Below, one piece after another: positions 43,811-52,953 of a stretch of 64,000 nt of DNA. The notes beneath the pieces were generated by a model that was not told the DNA's origin, did no database searches, and was given only the letters and a program-made list of their open reading frames with translations. How positions within the stretch are numbered: the first letter of the stretch is position 1; each line of letters begins with the position of its first letter. Location: assembly GCF_002077945.1 (NCBI RefSeq), contig NZ_LVYD01000002.1, positions 310,001 to 374,000 on the forward strand, given 5' to 3'. The stretch comes from Niastella vici. GTDB lineage: Bacteria; Bacteroidota; Bacteroidia; Chitinophagales; Chitinophagaceae. Both the position numbers and the translations under genes were made by a program.

Positions 43811-44983
43811 ATGTTGCGTGGCATTAATAAAAAGTCTTCAGCTTACATTCCGCATAACCGCGTAAAACTGGTCAGGGGTGGCCGGGATTATTTTTCTACA
43901 CTCACCCGGCTCATCAACCATGCGCAACATTCCATACACCTGCAGGTGTATATTTATGAAAATGATGAAACCGGACAAATGGTTGCCGCCAGGCTTATGG
44001 AAGCAGCCAAACGCGGCGTTAATGTATATCTCCTGTGCGATGGGTATGCCTCAAAAGAATTATCAGCCGGCTTTATAAAAGAACTGCAAACCGCCGGTGT
44101 TCACTTCCGTTTTTTTGAACCCCTGTTAAAAAGCGAACATTTTTACTTCGGCCGCCGCATGCACCACAAAGTACTGGTGGTTGATGGTCACTACGGACTG
44201 GTAGGTGGCATCAATATCAGCAACCGGTATAACGACATGGACAACGAACCCGCCTGGCTCGATTGGGCGCTGTACATGGAAGGCCAAGCCGCCGGCGCCC
44301 TGTTTAAAGTATGTATTGATGTTTGGGCCCGGCCCGGGCAAATGGCCTTAAAGCGGAACTTGCGGCATGAAATACCGGCCATTCCCAGCGCCGGAAACAG
44401 CCCATTGCGCATTCGCCGCAATGATTGGGTAAAACGCAAGAACCAGATCTCCCGCAGTTATATTAACATGCTGAAACAGGCCACCTCACACGTGATCCTT
44501 ATGTCGGGTTATTTTTTACCGGGCTCCATCATCAGGCATCAGCTCACAAGAGCCTCCAAACGTAATATTGAGATCAAGGTTATTGTAGCCGGAAAATCGG
44601 ATGTAAAACTGGCCAAACATGCCGAACGCTATATGTACCGCTGGTTGTTGAAGCGCAATATAAAACTGTATGAATATAACCAGTCGGTATTACATGGTAA
44701 AATGGCCACCCGCGATGGCAAATGGGTAACCATTGGCTCCTACAATGTAAATGATATCAGCGCCTATGCCAGTGTTGAATTGAATGTTGACGTAAATGAC
44801 GTTGAATTCGCCACCCATGTACAACAACAGCTTGAGGCCATTATTGAAAAGGATTGCATACCCGTGACACAGGAAGATTACAATAAAAGATACAACTTCT
44901 TCCAGCGGTTCATTCAATACTGTTCATACTGGTTGGTAAGAATTATATTCTATTTGTTTACATTCTACTTTAAACAAAGATGA
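43811..44983 (+). CDS. Phospholipase D-like protein, probable cardiolipin synthase
   Basis: Membrane phospholipid enzyme of the PLD superfamily. 390 residues from ATG 43811. Two HKD motifs are complete: HHKVLVVD (His118-Lys120-Asp125) and HGKMATRD near 300, each followed by the G-x-N element (GGIN, GSYN). The N-terminal helices of classical ClsA are missing; a hydrophobic C-terminal segment (about 365-388) may anchor it. Cardiolipin synthesis is the likely role, but other phosphatidyl transfer is possible. A promoter-like TATAATTTTTG lies just upstream. Confidence 0.85.
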   Translation: MLRGINKKSSAYIPHNRVKLVRGGRDYFSTLTRLINHAQHSIHLQVYIYENDETGQMVAARLMEAAKRGVNVYLLCDGYASKELSAGFIKELQTAGVHFRFFEPLLKSEHFYFGRRMHHKVLVVDGHYGLVGGINISNRYNDMDNEPAWLDWALYMEGQAAGALFKVCIDVWARPGQMALKRNLRHEIPAIPSAGNSPLRIRRNDWVKRKNQISRSYINMLKQATSHVILMSGYFLPGSIIRHQLTRASKRNIEIKVIVAGKSDVKLAKHAERYMYRWLLKRNIKLYEYNQSVLHGKMATRDGKWVTIGSYNVNDISAYASVELNVDVNDVEFATHVQQQLEAIIEKDCIPVTQEDYNKRYNFFQRFIQYCSYWLVRIIFYLFTFYFKQR

Positions 44984-45112
44984 GTTACCAGTTACCGGGT
45001 CCCGGTTACCGGGTCCTGGTTACCGGGTAAAAAATTCGGAGACTCCGACTACAGGCAGAAAGATCGGCATTCAAGGCCCGGCAACTGGAAACTGGTACCT
45101 GGCAACCGGCAC
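44984..45112. repeat. Hairpin repeat of GTTACC words after the PLD gene
   Basis: It begins immediately after the PLD stop: GTTACCAGTTACC, then GGTTACCGGGTCC units in tandem. An inner CGGAG-A-CTCCG hairpin follows near 45037-45047, and the complementary words GGCAACTGG, GGTACCTGGCAACCGG occupy 45080-45109. It shares its vocabulary with 1534-1591. Confidence 0.65.
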
Positions 45113-45145
45113 TTCGAATTTGTAGCGTACTGTTTGAATTGAAAT

Positions 45146-46153
45146 TCACTCCCCCTTTATCCTATGCCACATAGACTCAAACACCGCCTTATTCCAACCG
45201 GCAAAACGCCCCCTTTGCACCACTAAATTATTGCCATAAGGCTGCTGCAGGTAGAAATGAAAAACAAAGGTGGCATCGGGTTTATACCAGCCAACCCGCT
45301 GGCCGAACCGGAGATCATTGAACACCAGCGATTTTCCTTCGCGCTCAATTGTATAATATCCCTGCGAAAAAACAAACAGATCTTTCAACTCATCGAGGTC
45401 CTTCACCGGATTTAATAAACTGTCATTGCGGGGGAAAAAAGTGAACCTGATCGAAGGTTTGCTGTCGAACACCGACCGGTAACCGATATGATAGCCCTTA
45501 TCGGTTTCCAGCACCACATACCACAACAGGTTATTCAGGGGCGTGGGAGTGGTAAAATGCCGCCGGTATTCAATATGTTGTTCTTTGGCGATGCGTTTTA
45601 CAGCCGCTTCTATAATAGACTTGTTAATAACATCGATGAGGAGGTAAAAGCCGCACCAGATGAACGCAATAGCGGCCCAGCGCTTTCGCCGGTAATCGGT
45701 TTTCATGAACAACAGGGCTATCGTCACTGCCAACGGCACAATGGTAAATAACGGATCGGCCACAAACATGGCATGCACACAAAAACGCCGGTGCGAGAAC
45801 GGTTCCAGCAAACCTGTACCATACGCATTAAAGCAATCCAGCGCCAGATGGGTCAATAACTCCGCCGCAAAAAACCAGAGCCAGGTAGAAAAAGCAATAT
45901 TATGCGGACGTCGCCACCGGTCGGCCAGCCAGGCCAGCAGGGGTGTAACAAGCAATACAAACAATAAGGAGTGGGTAATGCCCCGGTGGGCCATCAGATC
46001 TTTTGTGACGGGCATCCAGAAGCCGGCCACAAAATCAATATCGGGCAGGCTCTGCGCCACAGCACCGAGTAACAGGGCACGCCTGCCAGCTTTTTTACCA
46101 ATAAATACTTCCCCAATACAAGCACCTAAAACTATATGCGTAAGAGAATCCAT
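45146..46153 (-). CDS. YdjM-like membrane-bound metal-dependent hydrolase (DUF457)
   Basis: 335 residues. N-terminal half has four or so transmembrane helices with conserved polar motifs DSLTHIVLGACIGE, LPDIDF, HRGITHSLL and ELLTHLALDCFNAYGTGLL, the family's His/Asp metal-binding set. The C-terminal half is soluble. Physiological substrate is unknown for the family. Monocistronic, convergent with the PLD gene across the hairpin repeat. Confidence 0.85.
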   Translation of the reverse strand: MDSLTHIVLGACIGEVFIGKKAGRRALLLGAVAQSLPDIDFVAGFWMPVTKDLMAHRGITHSLLFVLLVTPLLAWLADRWRRPHNIAFSTWLWFFAAELLTHLALDCFNAYGTGLLEPFSHRRFCVHAMFVADPLFTIVPLAVTIALLFMKTDYRRKRWAAIAFIWCGFYLLIDVINKSIIEAAVKRIAKEQHIEYRRHFTTPTPLNNLLWYVVLETDKGYHIGYRSVFDSKPSIRFTFFPRNDSLLNPVKDLDELKDLFVFSQGYYTIEREGKSLVFNDLRFGQRVGWYKPDATFVFHFYLQQPYGNNLVVQRGRFAGWNKAVFESMWHRIKGE

Positions 46154-46340
46154 AGCGCCAAGTTAAGAAGTTGAGTTGATAACTTAAAAGCCAATGCCAG
46201 CCGGCCGTTGTTCATTACTCAACACCGGTCGATTTTACCATCAATTCCCAAAAAAGATCATTACATTAGTGAAAGGGGAACTAAAACCACTAGGTGGGGA
46301 ATTTCGTATACCCGGTACCATTACACAGAACGATTGAACC

Positions 46341-47657
46341 ATGACAACATTTTTCATCATCCTGCTTTGCATTCTTTCACTGGTATTGCTTATATCCTGG
46401 GCAAAATTCAATCCATTCCTGGCCTTTTTGCTGGTATCGCTTGTAGCAGGCTGGTTCCTCGGTATTCCACTAAATAAATTGCCAGCCTCGGTACAAAAAG
46501 GCATTGGCGATACACTCGGCTCACTGGTAGTGATCATTGGGCTGGGCGCCATGCTGGGAAAACTGGTGGCAGAAAGCGGCGCCGCCCAAAAGATGACGCA
46601 GGTGCTCATGCGCATTTTTGGTAAAGAACACCTGCAATGGGCATTAATGGTGACTGGTTTTATTGTGGGCATTCCGCTTTATTATAACGTAGGGTTTGTA
46701 TTGATGGTGCCATTGATCTTTTCTGTGGTATACCAGTATAAATTACCGGCCGTATATATAGGGTTGCCCATGCTGGCCGCCTTATCGGTAACCCATGGCT
46801 TTTTACCGCCTCACCCCTCGCCTACCGCGCTGGTAACACAGCTTAAAGCCAATATGGGGCTTACCTTATTATATGGCATCATACTGGCCATTCCTTCCAT
46901 CATTGTGGCCGGACCATTATTCGCGAAAACGCTGAAGCATATTCGCAGTACGCCGTTGCAAACCTTTCAACCCAAAATGATCCCCGATGAACAAATGCCC
47001 CATACCGCAAATAGTTTTTTAACGGCCCTGCTGCCGGTGTTGCTGATAACCATTACTACCATTATTCCATATATTACTACTTTATCAGGCGCTCCTTTGC
47101 AAATAGTGCAATTCATCAGCGATCCAACCATCGTAATGCTGCTCTCCCTGCTCACCGCCACCTTTACGCTTGGCCTGCACACGGGCAGGTCAATAAAGGC
47201 CGTTATGGATATTTATGGCGAGGCCATCAAAGATGTAGCGCTGATCTTGCTGGTGGTAGCCGGCGCCGGCGTATTAAAACAGGTGTTCACCGACAGCGGT
47301 GTAAGTATGACGATCGCCGAAAGCGTGAAGGGCTGGCAGGTGCATCCGTTGGTATTGGGCTGGCTGATAGCGGGCCTTATAAGAGTTTGCGTTGGTTCGG
47401 CAACCATTGCCGGCTTAACCGCTGCCGGCATCATTGGGCCGGTAATACCACAAATGCAGGTAAATCCGAATTTGATGGTATTATCGATTGGCGCGGGCAG
47501 TTTGTTGTTTTCGCATGTAAACGATTCAGGCTTCTGGATGTACAAAGAATACTTCAACCTCAGCATACGGGATACCATCAGATCATGGTCGCTGATGGAA
47601 ACCATTGTTTCGGTAATGGGCCTCATTGGTGTGCTCATCATGGATTTTTTTGTGTAA
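46341..47657 (+). CDS. GntP-family permease
   Basis: Inner-membrane proton symporter of the gluconate/D-serine (GntP/DsdX) family. 438 residues, about 12-14 helices. Conserved blocks: PLYYNVGFVLMVPLIFSV, THGFLPPHPSPTA, GSATIAGLTAAGI and FSHVNDSGFWM. The next gene, 52 bases on, is a D-threonine aldolase/D-serine dehydratase-like enzyme, which makes a D-amino acid substrate (as for DsdX) as likely as gluconate. The leader 46154-46340 shows no clear control site. Confidence 0.9.
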   Translation: MTTFFIILLCILSLVLLISWAKFNPFLAFLLVSLVAGWFLGIPLNKLPASVQKGIGDTLGSLVVIIGLGAMLGKLVAESGAAQKMTQVLMRIFGKEHLQWALMVTGFIVGIPLYYNVGFVLMVPLIFSVVYQYKLPAVYIGLPMLAALSVTHGFLPPHPSPTALVTQLKANMGLTLLYGIILAIPSIIVAGPLFAKTLKHIRSTPLQTFQPKMIPDEQMPHTANSFLTALLPVLLITITTIIPYITTLSGAPLQIVQFISDPTIVMLLSLLTATFTLGLHTGRSIKAVMDIYGEAIKDVALILLVVAGAGVLKQVFTDSGVSMTIAESVKGWQVHPLVLGWLIAGLIRVCVGSATIAGLTAAGIIGPVIPQMQVNPNLMVLSIGAGSLLFSHVNDSGFWMYKEYFNLSIRDTIRSWSLMETIVSVMGLIGVLIMDFFV

Positions 47658-47676
47658 ACCGCTTCTGCACATTTCC

Positions 47677-47684
47677 TACCTTCG
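47677..47684 (+). promoter_or_regulatory. Possible promoter box TACCTTCG before the D-amino acid enzyme gene
   Basis: One mismatch from TAnnTTTG, 25 bases before the ATG. It would allow separate expression from the permease. Confidence 0.35.
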
Positions 47685-47709
47685 CGAATCGGCGACAAAA
47701 CAACCAACC

Positions 47710-48819
47710 ATGCAAGCAAACTGGTACCAGATCCAAAACATCGATGAATTAGATTCTCCGGCCCTGGTCATTTATCCGGAACGGGTGAAAGCAAATATCG
47801 AAACGTTGAAGGCAATGATCGATGATCCGCAACGGCTGCGCCCCCATGCAAAAACACACAAGAACAAAGAAGTTACCCAATTGCTGCTGGCGGCAGGCAT
47901 CAACAAATTCAAATGCGCCACCATTGCCGAAGCCGAAATGCTGGCGATGAGCGGGGCGCCCGATGTGGTGCTGGCCTATCAACCGGTTGGCCCCAAGCTG
48001 AACCGCTTTGTGCAGGTAACGCAACAATACCCCGATACACATTTTGCCTGCCTGGTCGATAATATCCCCAGCGCGCAGGCCATTGCCAAAGCTTTTACCG
48101 AAGCAGGCGCTACCATCGCCGTTTATATTGATTTGAATGTTGGGCAGAACCGTACCGGTATTGCACCCGGCGATGCGGCCGTTACTCTCTACAACTATTG
48201 TGCACAGGCAAGCGGTTTATCAATGACCGGGTTGCATGCTTACGACGGGCATATCCGCGGCACCCTGGCAGAACGCACGGCCGCCGCTAACGAAGCTTTT
48301 GCAAAGGTGGAAGCGATGAAAGCCCAATTGCGGTCAATAGGTTATTCCGATATTCAGATCATTGCCGGCGGATCGCCCACTTTTCCCATTCATGCCAAAC
48401 GCGAAGCAGTGGAATGCAGTCCGGGCACCTTTGTTTTCTGGGACCAAAGCTATCTCGATACCTGCGCCGAGCAACCGTTTCAACTGGCGGCCCTGGTAAT
48501 TACGCGGGTTATATCGCAGCCCAATGCCACGCAAATATGTGTTGACCTTGGGCATAAATCGGTAGCGGCAGAAAATGAAATAGGCAGGCGGGTGGTGTTT
48601 TTGAATGCACCCGGTTTGAAAGCCGTATCACAAAGCGAAGAGCACCTGGTGTTGGAGGCCGGCGAAGGCCACACCTTTAAACCTGGTGATGTGTTGTATG
48701 GCGTGCCAATACATGTTTGCCCCACCGTTGCCCTGTACGAAAGAGGCTATACTGTTGAGAACGGAATTGTCAATGGTGAGTGGATGATTATTGCGAGAGA
48801 TAGGAGAATATTGTGCTGA
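47710..48819 (+). CDS. D-threonine aldolase/D-serine dehydratase-like PLP enzyme
   Basis: Fold-type III (alanine-racemase-like) PLP enzyme. 369 residues from ATG 47710; in-frame codons further upstream overlap the permease gene and are not used. RPHAKTHKNKEVTQL carries the PLP-binding Lys (about 43); VYIDLNVGQNRTGI and GGSPTFPIHA are barrel blocks; the C-terminal metal-site block is PIHVCPTVALY, where His and Cys match the Zn/Mn site of DSD1-like enzymes. Cleaves D-threonine or dehydrates D-serine; which one is undecided. Confidence 0.87.
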   Translation: MQANWYQIQNIDELDSPALVIYPERVKANIETLKAMIDDPQRLRPHAKTHKNKEVTQLLLAAGINKFKCATIAEAEMLAMSGAPDVVLAYQPVGPKLNRFVQVTQQYPDTHFACLVDNIPSAQAIAKAFTEAGATIAVYIDLNVGQNRTGIAPGDAAVTLYNYCAQASGLSMTGLHAYDGHIRGTLAERTAAANEAFAKVEAMKAQLRSIGYSDIQIIAGGSPTFPIHAKREAVECSPGTFVFWDQSYLDTCAEQPFQLAALVITRVISQPNATQICVDLGHKSVAAENEIGRRVVFLNAPGLKAVSQSEEHLVLEAGEGHTFKPGDVLYGVPIHVCPTVALYERGYTVENGIVNGEWMIIARDRRILC

Positions 48820-48845
48820 TGATATTGCTGATTTTGGGATTTCGG

Positions 48846-48901
48846 GATTTTGAGATTTGCTTATTAGGCCCAACATGATGAAATCGCGAAATCTCAAAAT
48901 C
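48846..48901. repeat. Hairpin of GATTT words between two genes
   Basis: GATTTTGAGATTT (48846-48858) pairs perfectly with AAATCTCAAAATC (48889-48901). Further GATTTTGG and AAATC words extend both arms to about 48831 and 48915. It belongs in style with the other word-repeat hairpins. Confidence 0.65.
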
Positions 48902-48953
48902 GCCAAATCAGAAATTAAAGCACAGCCCTCCCTAATCACATCAAAATCAAATA

Positions 48954-50027
48954 ATGAATTCACAGATAAATGTAGGTTTAGTTGGCTACGGCATTTCAGC
49001 CAAAGTATTTCACGCGCCTTTTATTGCTACCAACAACCACTTTCAACTCGTTAGTGTGGTTGAACGGCATAAACAGGAATCAAAAGAAATGTTTCCGCAG
49101 GTGCAGGTGGTAAAAACCATGGAGGAACTGCTGCAAAATAATGCCATTGACCTGGTGGTGATCACCACGCCCAATGAAACGCATTTCCCTTATGCCAAAG
49201 CAGCGCTGGAAGCCGGCAAACATGTGGTGCTTGAAAAACCGGTCACCAATACATCGGCCGAAGCCAAACAACTGGCTGAAATTGCCAATCGCAGTGGCAA
49301 AGTGCTGAGCGTTTACCAGAACCGCCGGTATGTAAGCGATTTCTTCACCATCAGGGAAATACTCGACAAACAACTGCTGGGTAATGTGCATACGTTTGAA
49401 GGACATTACGACCGCTATCGCGCCGAAGCAAGGCCCCAGGCCTGGCGCGAACACGTATTGCCCGGCAGTGGCATTCTCTTCGATTTAGGCCCACACCTTA
49501 TTGACCAGGTATTGTACCTGTTTGGCCTGCCCAATTCCATTGCAGCAGATATCAGGATGCAACGGCCACATGCCAAAGTAGATGACTACTTCGATCTGCG
49601 GCTCGATTATGGTTTTTTGAAAGTGATACTGCAGGGCGGCATGCTGGTGCGCGAACCCGGGCCACGTTACCTGATCCATGGCACCAAAGGATCGTTTGTA
49701 AAATCGGGGGAAGATCCGCAGGAAGCGTTGTTGCGTGCCGGTAAATTACCAGTTGGAAATGATTGGGGGCAGGAACAGGAAAACATCTATGGCCTGCTAC
49801 ATACTGAAATGGATGGAAAGATTATCAGGGAGCGCTATCCTTCGCTTAAGGGCGATTATGCGGCGTATTATAGAAATCTTTATGACACTATCGCAAACCA
49901 TAAACCGGTACAGGAACGCATTGAACATGGATACAATACCATTCGCCTGATAGAGCTGGCCTTTGAAAGCCATCAAAACCAATGCACCCTTCCGTGTACA
50001 GGACTGCTGGCAGTGCCTTACCGGTAA
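48954..50027 (+). CDS. Gfo/Idh/MocA-family oxidoreductase
   Basis: NAD(P)-dependent sugar or polyol dehydrogenase. 357 residues; Rossmann motif VGLVGYGISAKVFHAPF at the N-terminus, the family block VVLEKPVTNTSAEAKQLAE (Lys about 95 in EKP), and GSGILFDLGPHLIDQ with the catalytic-region His. Close to the YvaA/scyllo-inositol-dehydrogenase-like group. Cytosolic. Substrate unknown; no sugar operon is attached. Confidence 0.88.
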   Translation: MNSQINVGLVGYGISAKVFHAPFIATNNHFQLVSVVERHKQESKEMFPQVQVVKTMEELLQNNAIDLVVITTPNETHFPYAKAALEAGKHVVLEKPVTNTSAEAKQLAEIANRSGKVLSVYQNRRYVSDFFTIREILDKQLLGNVHTFEGHYDRYRAEARPQAWREHVLPGSGILFDLGPHLIDQVLYLFGLPNSIAADIRMQRPHAKVDDYFDLRLDYGFLKVILQGGMLVREPGPRYLIHGTKGSFVKSGEDPQEALLRAGKLPVGNDWGQEQENIYGLLHTEMDGKIIRERYPSLKGDYAAYYRNLYDTIANHKPVQERIEHGYNTIRLIELAFESHQNQCTLPCTGLLAVPYR

Positions 50028-50042
50028 GCACCCGTCAAACTA

Positions 50043-50519
50043 TTAGTCGAACTTCAGCGGCGGGCCAACTATTTCCATGCCATGGATGCGGTATAACCGT
50101 TCAAAATCGCGTAAAGTGCCATCGGGCAGCTGACTGGCCTGTGAAAAGAATTCATCCATAGTACCAGCCGGTTGATACACTACCAGCATTCTTCCATTGG
50201 TATCGCTTATTTTGGCAAAAGTGTGCGGTATTTGTCGGGGCGCAAATACGGAATCGCCTGCTTTGGCATTGAAAATATCGTCGCCGATCCTGAAAACAAA
50301 TTCCCCTTCAAGAATGTAGAACCATTCGTCCTGTGTATAATGAAAATGATAGGGCGGACCGCCTTTTTCCATTTTGGTAGTGTCATATATACAAAGCCCC
50401 TCCCTGCTATCGGTTGATGATACTTTGCATTCGAACGTGCCGCCCAGGAATGAGACCTTTTCATTAAAACGATCCTGTCCGGCTTCAATTTTAAAGCCGT
50501 GGGTTGCTTTGATCTCCAT
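50043..50519 (-). CDS. Cupin-domain protein
   Basis: 158 residues forming a single cupin barrel: PPYHFHYTQDEWFYILEGEFVFRIGDD (motif 1, two His and Glu) and DSVFAPRQIPHTFAKI (motif 2). The metal ligands are intact. May be an isomerase, dioxygenase or binding protein; nothing in the neighbourhood fixes it. Convergent with the oxidoreductase, only 15 bases apart, with no terminator hairpin between. Confidence 0.8.
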   Translation of the reverse strand: MEIKATHGFKIEAGQDRFNEKVSFLGGTFECKVSSTDSREGLCIYDTTKMEKGGPPYHFHYTQDEWFYILEGEFVFRIGDDIFNAKAGDSVFAPRQIPHTFAKISDTNGRMLVVYQPAGTMDEFFSQASQLPDGTLRDFERLYRIHGMEIVGPPLKFD

Positions 50520-50624
50520 GATGTATTTTGATTAAAAGGGTTGTACAGTTAAGTTACTAAAATTATTGCACATTACATGGAGGAACCTGGCGCTACAGCA
50601 GTTGCAATAAAACCTGTGCCACAC

Positions 50625-51296
50625 TTACTTTTTATCTTTCAACTGTTGCTGCATGAAGATGAACGTTTCAGAAGTATCGAAGTAAATAATCGTTTTCTCA
50701 AAATATTCTGAAGGAGAAACATGCAGCGCATCACAGGGATATACCAGGCTTTGCCCCTCACTTTCCAGTTTCAGGTTCTTCAGTATCTCATATTCATCAC
50801 TCACATAAATGGTTTTATACGCCGTATTACATGATAACCCGTTGCCGGTTGACAATATAGCATCGCGCAACATGCGGTACCGCCGGGCAAACAATTGCGA
50901 AGAATCATTGTCGGCCATATTATACATCACCAGCGCTTTCAACAAATGAGGCGTTAGCCCAACAGGCACATCATGCAGCGCCACATCACAAAGTTGGGAA
51001 GCCCTGTCATATTTCTTTTTGCCCAGCAGTTCCCTGATCTCTCTTTTCTTTTCATCGGGATAACCGGAATAACCATCCTGAAAAACAAAACCGTAATACA
51101 ACAGACGATAATCATCGAGGGAGAGCGTGGTGTCGAAATGCTGAAAACGTTCAAACAATTTGGGATAATAAGTTGAAGCGGCGGTATCGGTTACGGCCAG
51201 CTTTACAGAATCTCTGTTTACCAGTTTAAAAGGTTGTTCCTGGGCAATGGCCGCGCAGGCGAAAAGGATAAAGCAAAAAAAGAGCAGGGCTTTCAT
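50625..51296 (-). CDS. DUF4919-like secreted protein
   Basis: 223 residues with a signal peptide (about 1-18, ending IAQ). The blocks YYGFVFQDGYSGYPDE and GLTPHLLKALVMYNMADND resemble DUF4919, a Bacteroidota family of unknown function. No lipobox Cys at the processing site. Helical in prediction by eye. Terminator-like hairpins lie upstream at 51389-51470, isolating it from the lipoprotein gene. Confidence 0.7.
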   Translation of the reverse strand: MKALLFFCFILFACAAIAQEQPFKLVNRDSVKLAVTDTAASTYYPKLFERFQHFDTTLSLDDYRLLYYGFVFQDGYSGYPDEKKREIRELLGKKKYDRASQLCDVALHDVPVGLTPHLLKALVMYNMADNDSSQLFARRYRMLRDAILSTGNGLSCNTAYKTIYVSDEYEILKNLKLESEGQSLVYPCDALHVSPSEYFEKTIIYFDTSETFIFMQQQLKDKK

Positions 51297-51388
51297 GTGC
51301 GTTAAGGGTTTGGCATAAATCTACAATCCCTTTTTTTATAATAATAAACCCCTTGTGCTGTATCGTAAGTATTAACAGGACTTTATCG

Positions 51389-51427
51389 AAAAAGGTGGGT
51401 CGCTCTTTAGGAGCGGCTCACCTTTTT
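51389..51427. terminator. Strong intrinsic terminator
   Basis: A 17-pair stem begins AAAAAGGTG and ends CACCTTTTT around TTTAG, with two G-T pairs. T-runs are on both strands. A second weaker hairpin GGGTGATCC/GGTGACCC follows up to 51470. It ends the lipoprotein transcript from the right. Confidence 0.8.
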
Positions 51428-51483
51428 GCAATGTGGGTCACCTGACAGCCGGGGATCACCCACCCTTTTTATAATTCAATCAA

Positions 51484-51849
51484 TTACTTCCCAATAAAAA
51501 CATCAGTAATATCAAATTGCGCTTTGGGCGCCGCATCATACATCATGCAAAAAATACAACCTGAGTTCACCGGCGTAGCCGTTTTAAAAGTGATGGTAGC
51601 ACCGGCTTTTACCCCTTGAGGTAATTTGCATACGTTGGCAACAGAAAACACATTATCGTATTGCGCATTGTTGTTCATCATATCCTTCCAGCCATCTTCA
51701 CCAATTGAATCATTATTCAACACCTGAACCACCATGCTGGCGCATGTTTGACGCACTACTTTACCTTTCAGCAAACCATCCTTTTCTTTTTCCTTTCCAC
51801 AGGTGGAGGCCAGCACCGGCAACGCCATTAAAATAAAAATTAATTTCAT
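51484..51849 (-). CDS. Small Cys-rich lipoprotein, unknown
   Basis: 121 residues; lipobox-like STC (Cys about 17) after a short hydrophobic leader. It contains five further Cys (TCAS, VCKLP, GCIFCMMYD), which could form disulfides or bind metal. No family recognised. Monocistronic with a strong terminator; 65 bases downstream of the LuxE-like gene. Confidence 0.6.
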   Translation of the reverse strand: MKLIFILMALPVLASTCGKEKEKDGLLKGKVVRQTCASMVVQVLNNDSIGEDGWKDMMNNNAQYDNVFSVANVCKLPQGVKAGATITFKTATPVNSGCIFCMMYDAAPKAQFDITDVFIGK

Positions 51850-51914
51850 ATCTGGTTTCTTTTACTCATTGACTAATATCGTTGAGCAGGCGTTGCATAA
51901 CAGGCTGTTAAAAT

Positions 51915-52901
51915 CTATATGCCTGCTATTAACAGGTTACAACCGCGAATATCGCTGGTATCAATACGGCCCAATACTTCAAATGAACCATCGGGCATTA
52001 CCGTACCAACATCATCGGTTGCAATAAACGAACAGGAGTATAAATTGGCCAGGTCAATTACATTGATGACACCGCTGCCGCTTAACCGAACATCGAGCGG
52101 GTCATCATCCTGCCGCACCAGCACTTTCATCCAGGGCGGACAATTAAATATTCCATCCCCATATGAATAAGCTTGTGATAACAGTTCCGTCATCCCATAC
52201 TCCGAATGAATGGCATGGGTTTGAAAAGCCGTGGTGAGCAATAAATGCACTTCTTCCCGGGTCATTTCACGGCGGCGGCCCTTCATGCCACCTGTTTCCA
52301 TGATAACGGTATGTTGCAGCGGCATTGGGTATTTTTCAGCAAAATCGAGCAGGGCAAACGTAACGCCTATCAATATGGTCTTCTGTCCCTGTTTTTCCAG
52401 TTCCTGCAACACCTGGGCCAGCTTATCGTGCTCATACAGGTAAAACCCGCTGTGCGGGTGCCCGCTTAATTTGATCATGTCATTTACCATTACCACCAGC
52501 GAAGAGTTCTGGCGCTCGAGATAAGCAGGTAATAACCCTATCACACACCAGTCCTGCACCGGTCCGTAAAACCGTTCCCAGGCTTTTAAAAAACTGTTGC
52601 GGTAAATGTTCAGGTCTTTAACATAATGGCGGCTGTTGACGGTTTGCGTGGTGCCACTGCTCTCAAAAACCGCTTCCGGTTCAAAAACAGTCGATTTAAT
52701 ATCGGCAGTCTTGAAAAACCGGATCGGTAAAAAAGGGATCTGGTCAACAGACCGCACATTTGCCCCAACTATTGACAGCGCATTTACGTAATGCTGATAA
52801 ATAGCATTATTATTGTACTGGAATTGGAAGATTTCTAACGCCAATTGCTCAAAATCAACCGGTTCAAGGGTAAAAATTTTATCTTCTATTTCACAAATCA
52901 T
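51915..52901 (-). CDS. LuxE-like acyl-protein synthetase/acyltransferase
   Basis: Adenylate-forming enzyme related to LuxE, which activates fatty acids. 328 residues from ATG 52901; in-frame codons further upstream would read back through the divergent promoter. Visible motifs: FESSGTTQTVNSRH (phosphate loop type), HSEYGMTELLSQAYS (the YGMTE adenylation motif) and TDDVGTVMPDGSFEVLGRID. No LuxC/LuxD or acyl carrier genes are adjacent, so the acyl substrate is unknown. Confidence 0.83.
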   Translation of the reverse strand: MICEIEDKIFTLEPVDFEQLALEIFQFQYNNNAIYQHYVNALSIVGANVRSVDQIPFLPIRFFKTADIKSTVFEPEAVFESSGTTQTVNSRHYVKDLNIYRNSFLKAWERFYGPVQDWCVIGLLPAYLERQNSSLVVMVNDMIKLSGHPHSGFYLYEHDKLAQVLQELEKQGQKTILIGVTFALLDFAEKYPMPLQHTVIMETGGMKGRRREMTREEVHLLLTTAFQTHAIHSEYGMTELLSQAYSYGDGIFNCPPWMKVLVRQDDDPLDVRLSGSGVINVIDLANLYSCSFIATDDVGTVMPDGSFEVLGRIDTSDIRGCNLLIAGI

Positions 52902-52926
52902 AATATTATTGCAGACTTTTGACCTA

Positions 52927-52934
52927 TAATTTTG
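52927..52934 (+). promoter_or_regulatory. Promoter -7 box TAATTTTG
   Basis: Exact TAnnTTTG match 20 bases before the lipoprotein ATG, in the 52-base divergent spacer with the LuxE-like gene. The leader would be very short. Confidence 0.6.
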
Positions 52935-52953
52935 TACACGATAATTAAAACAT

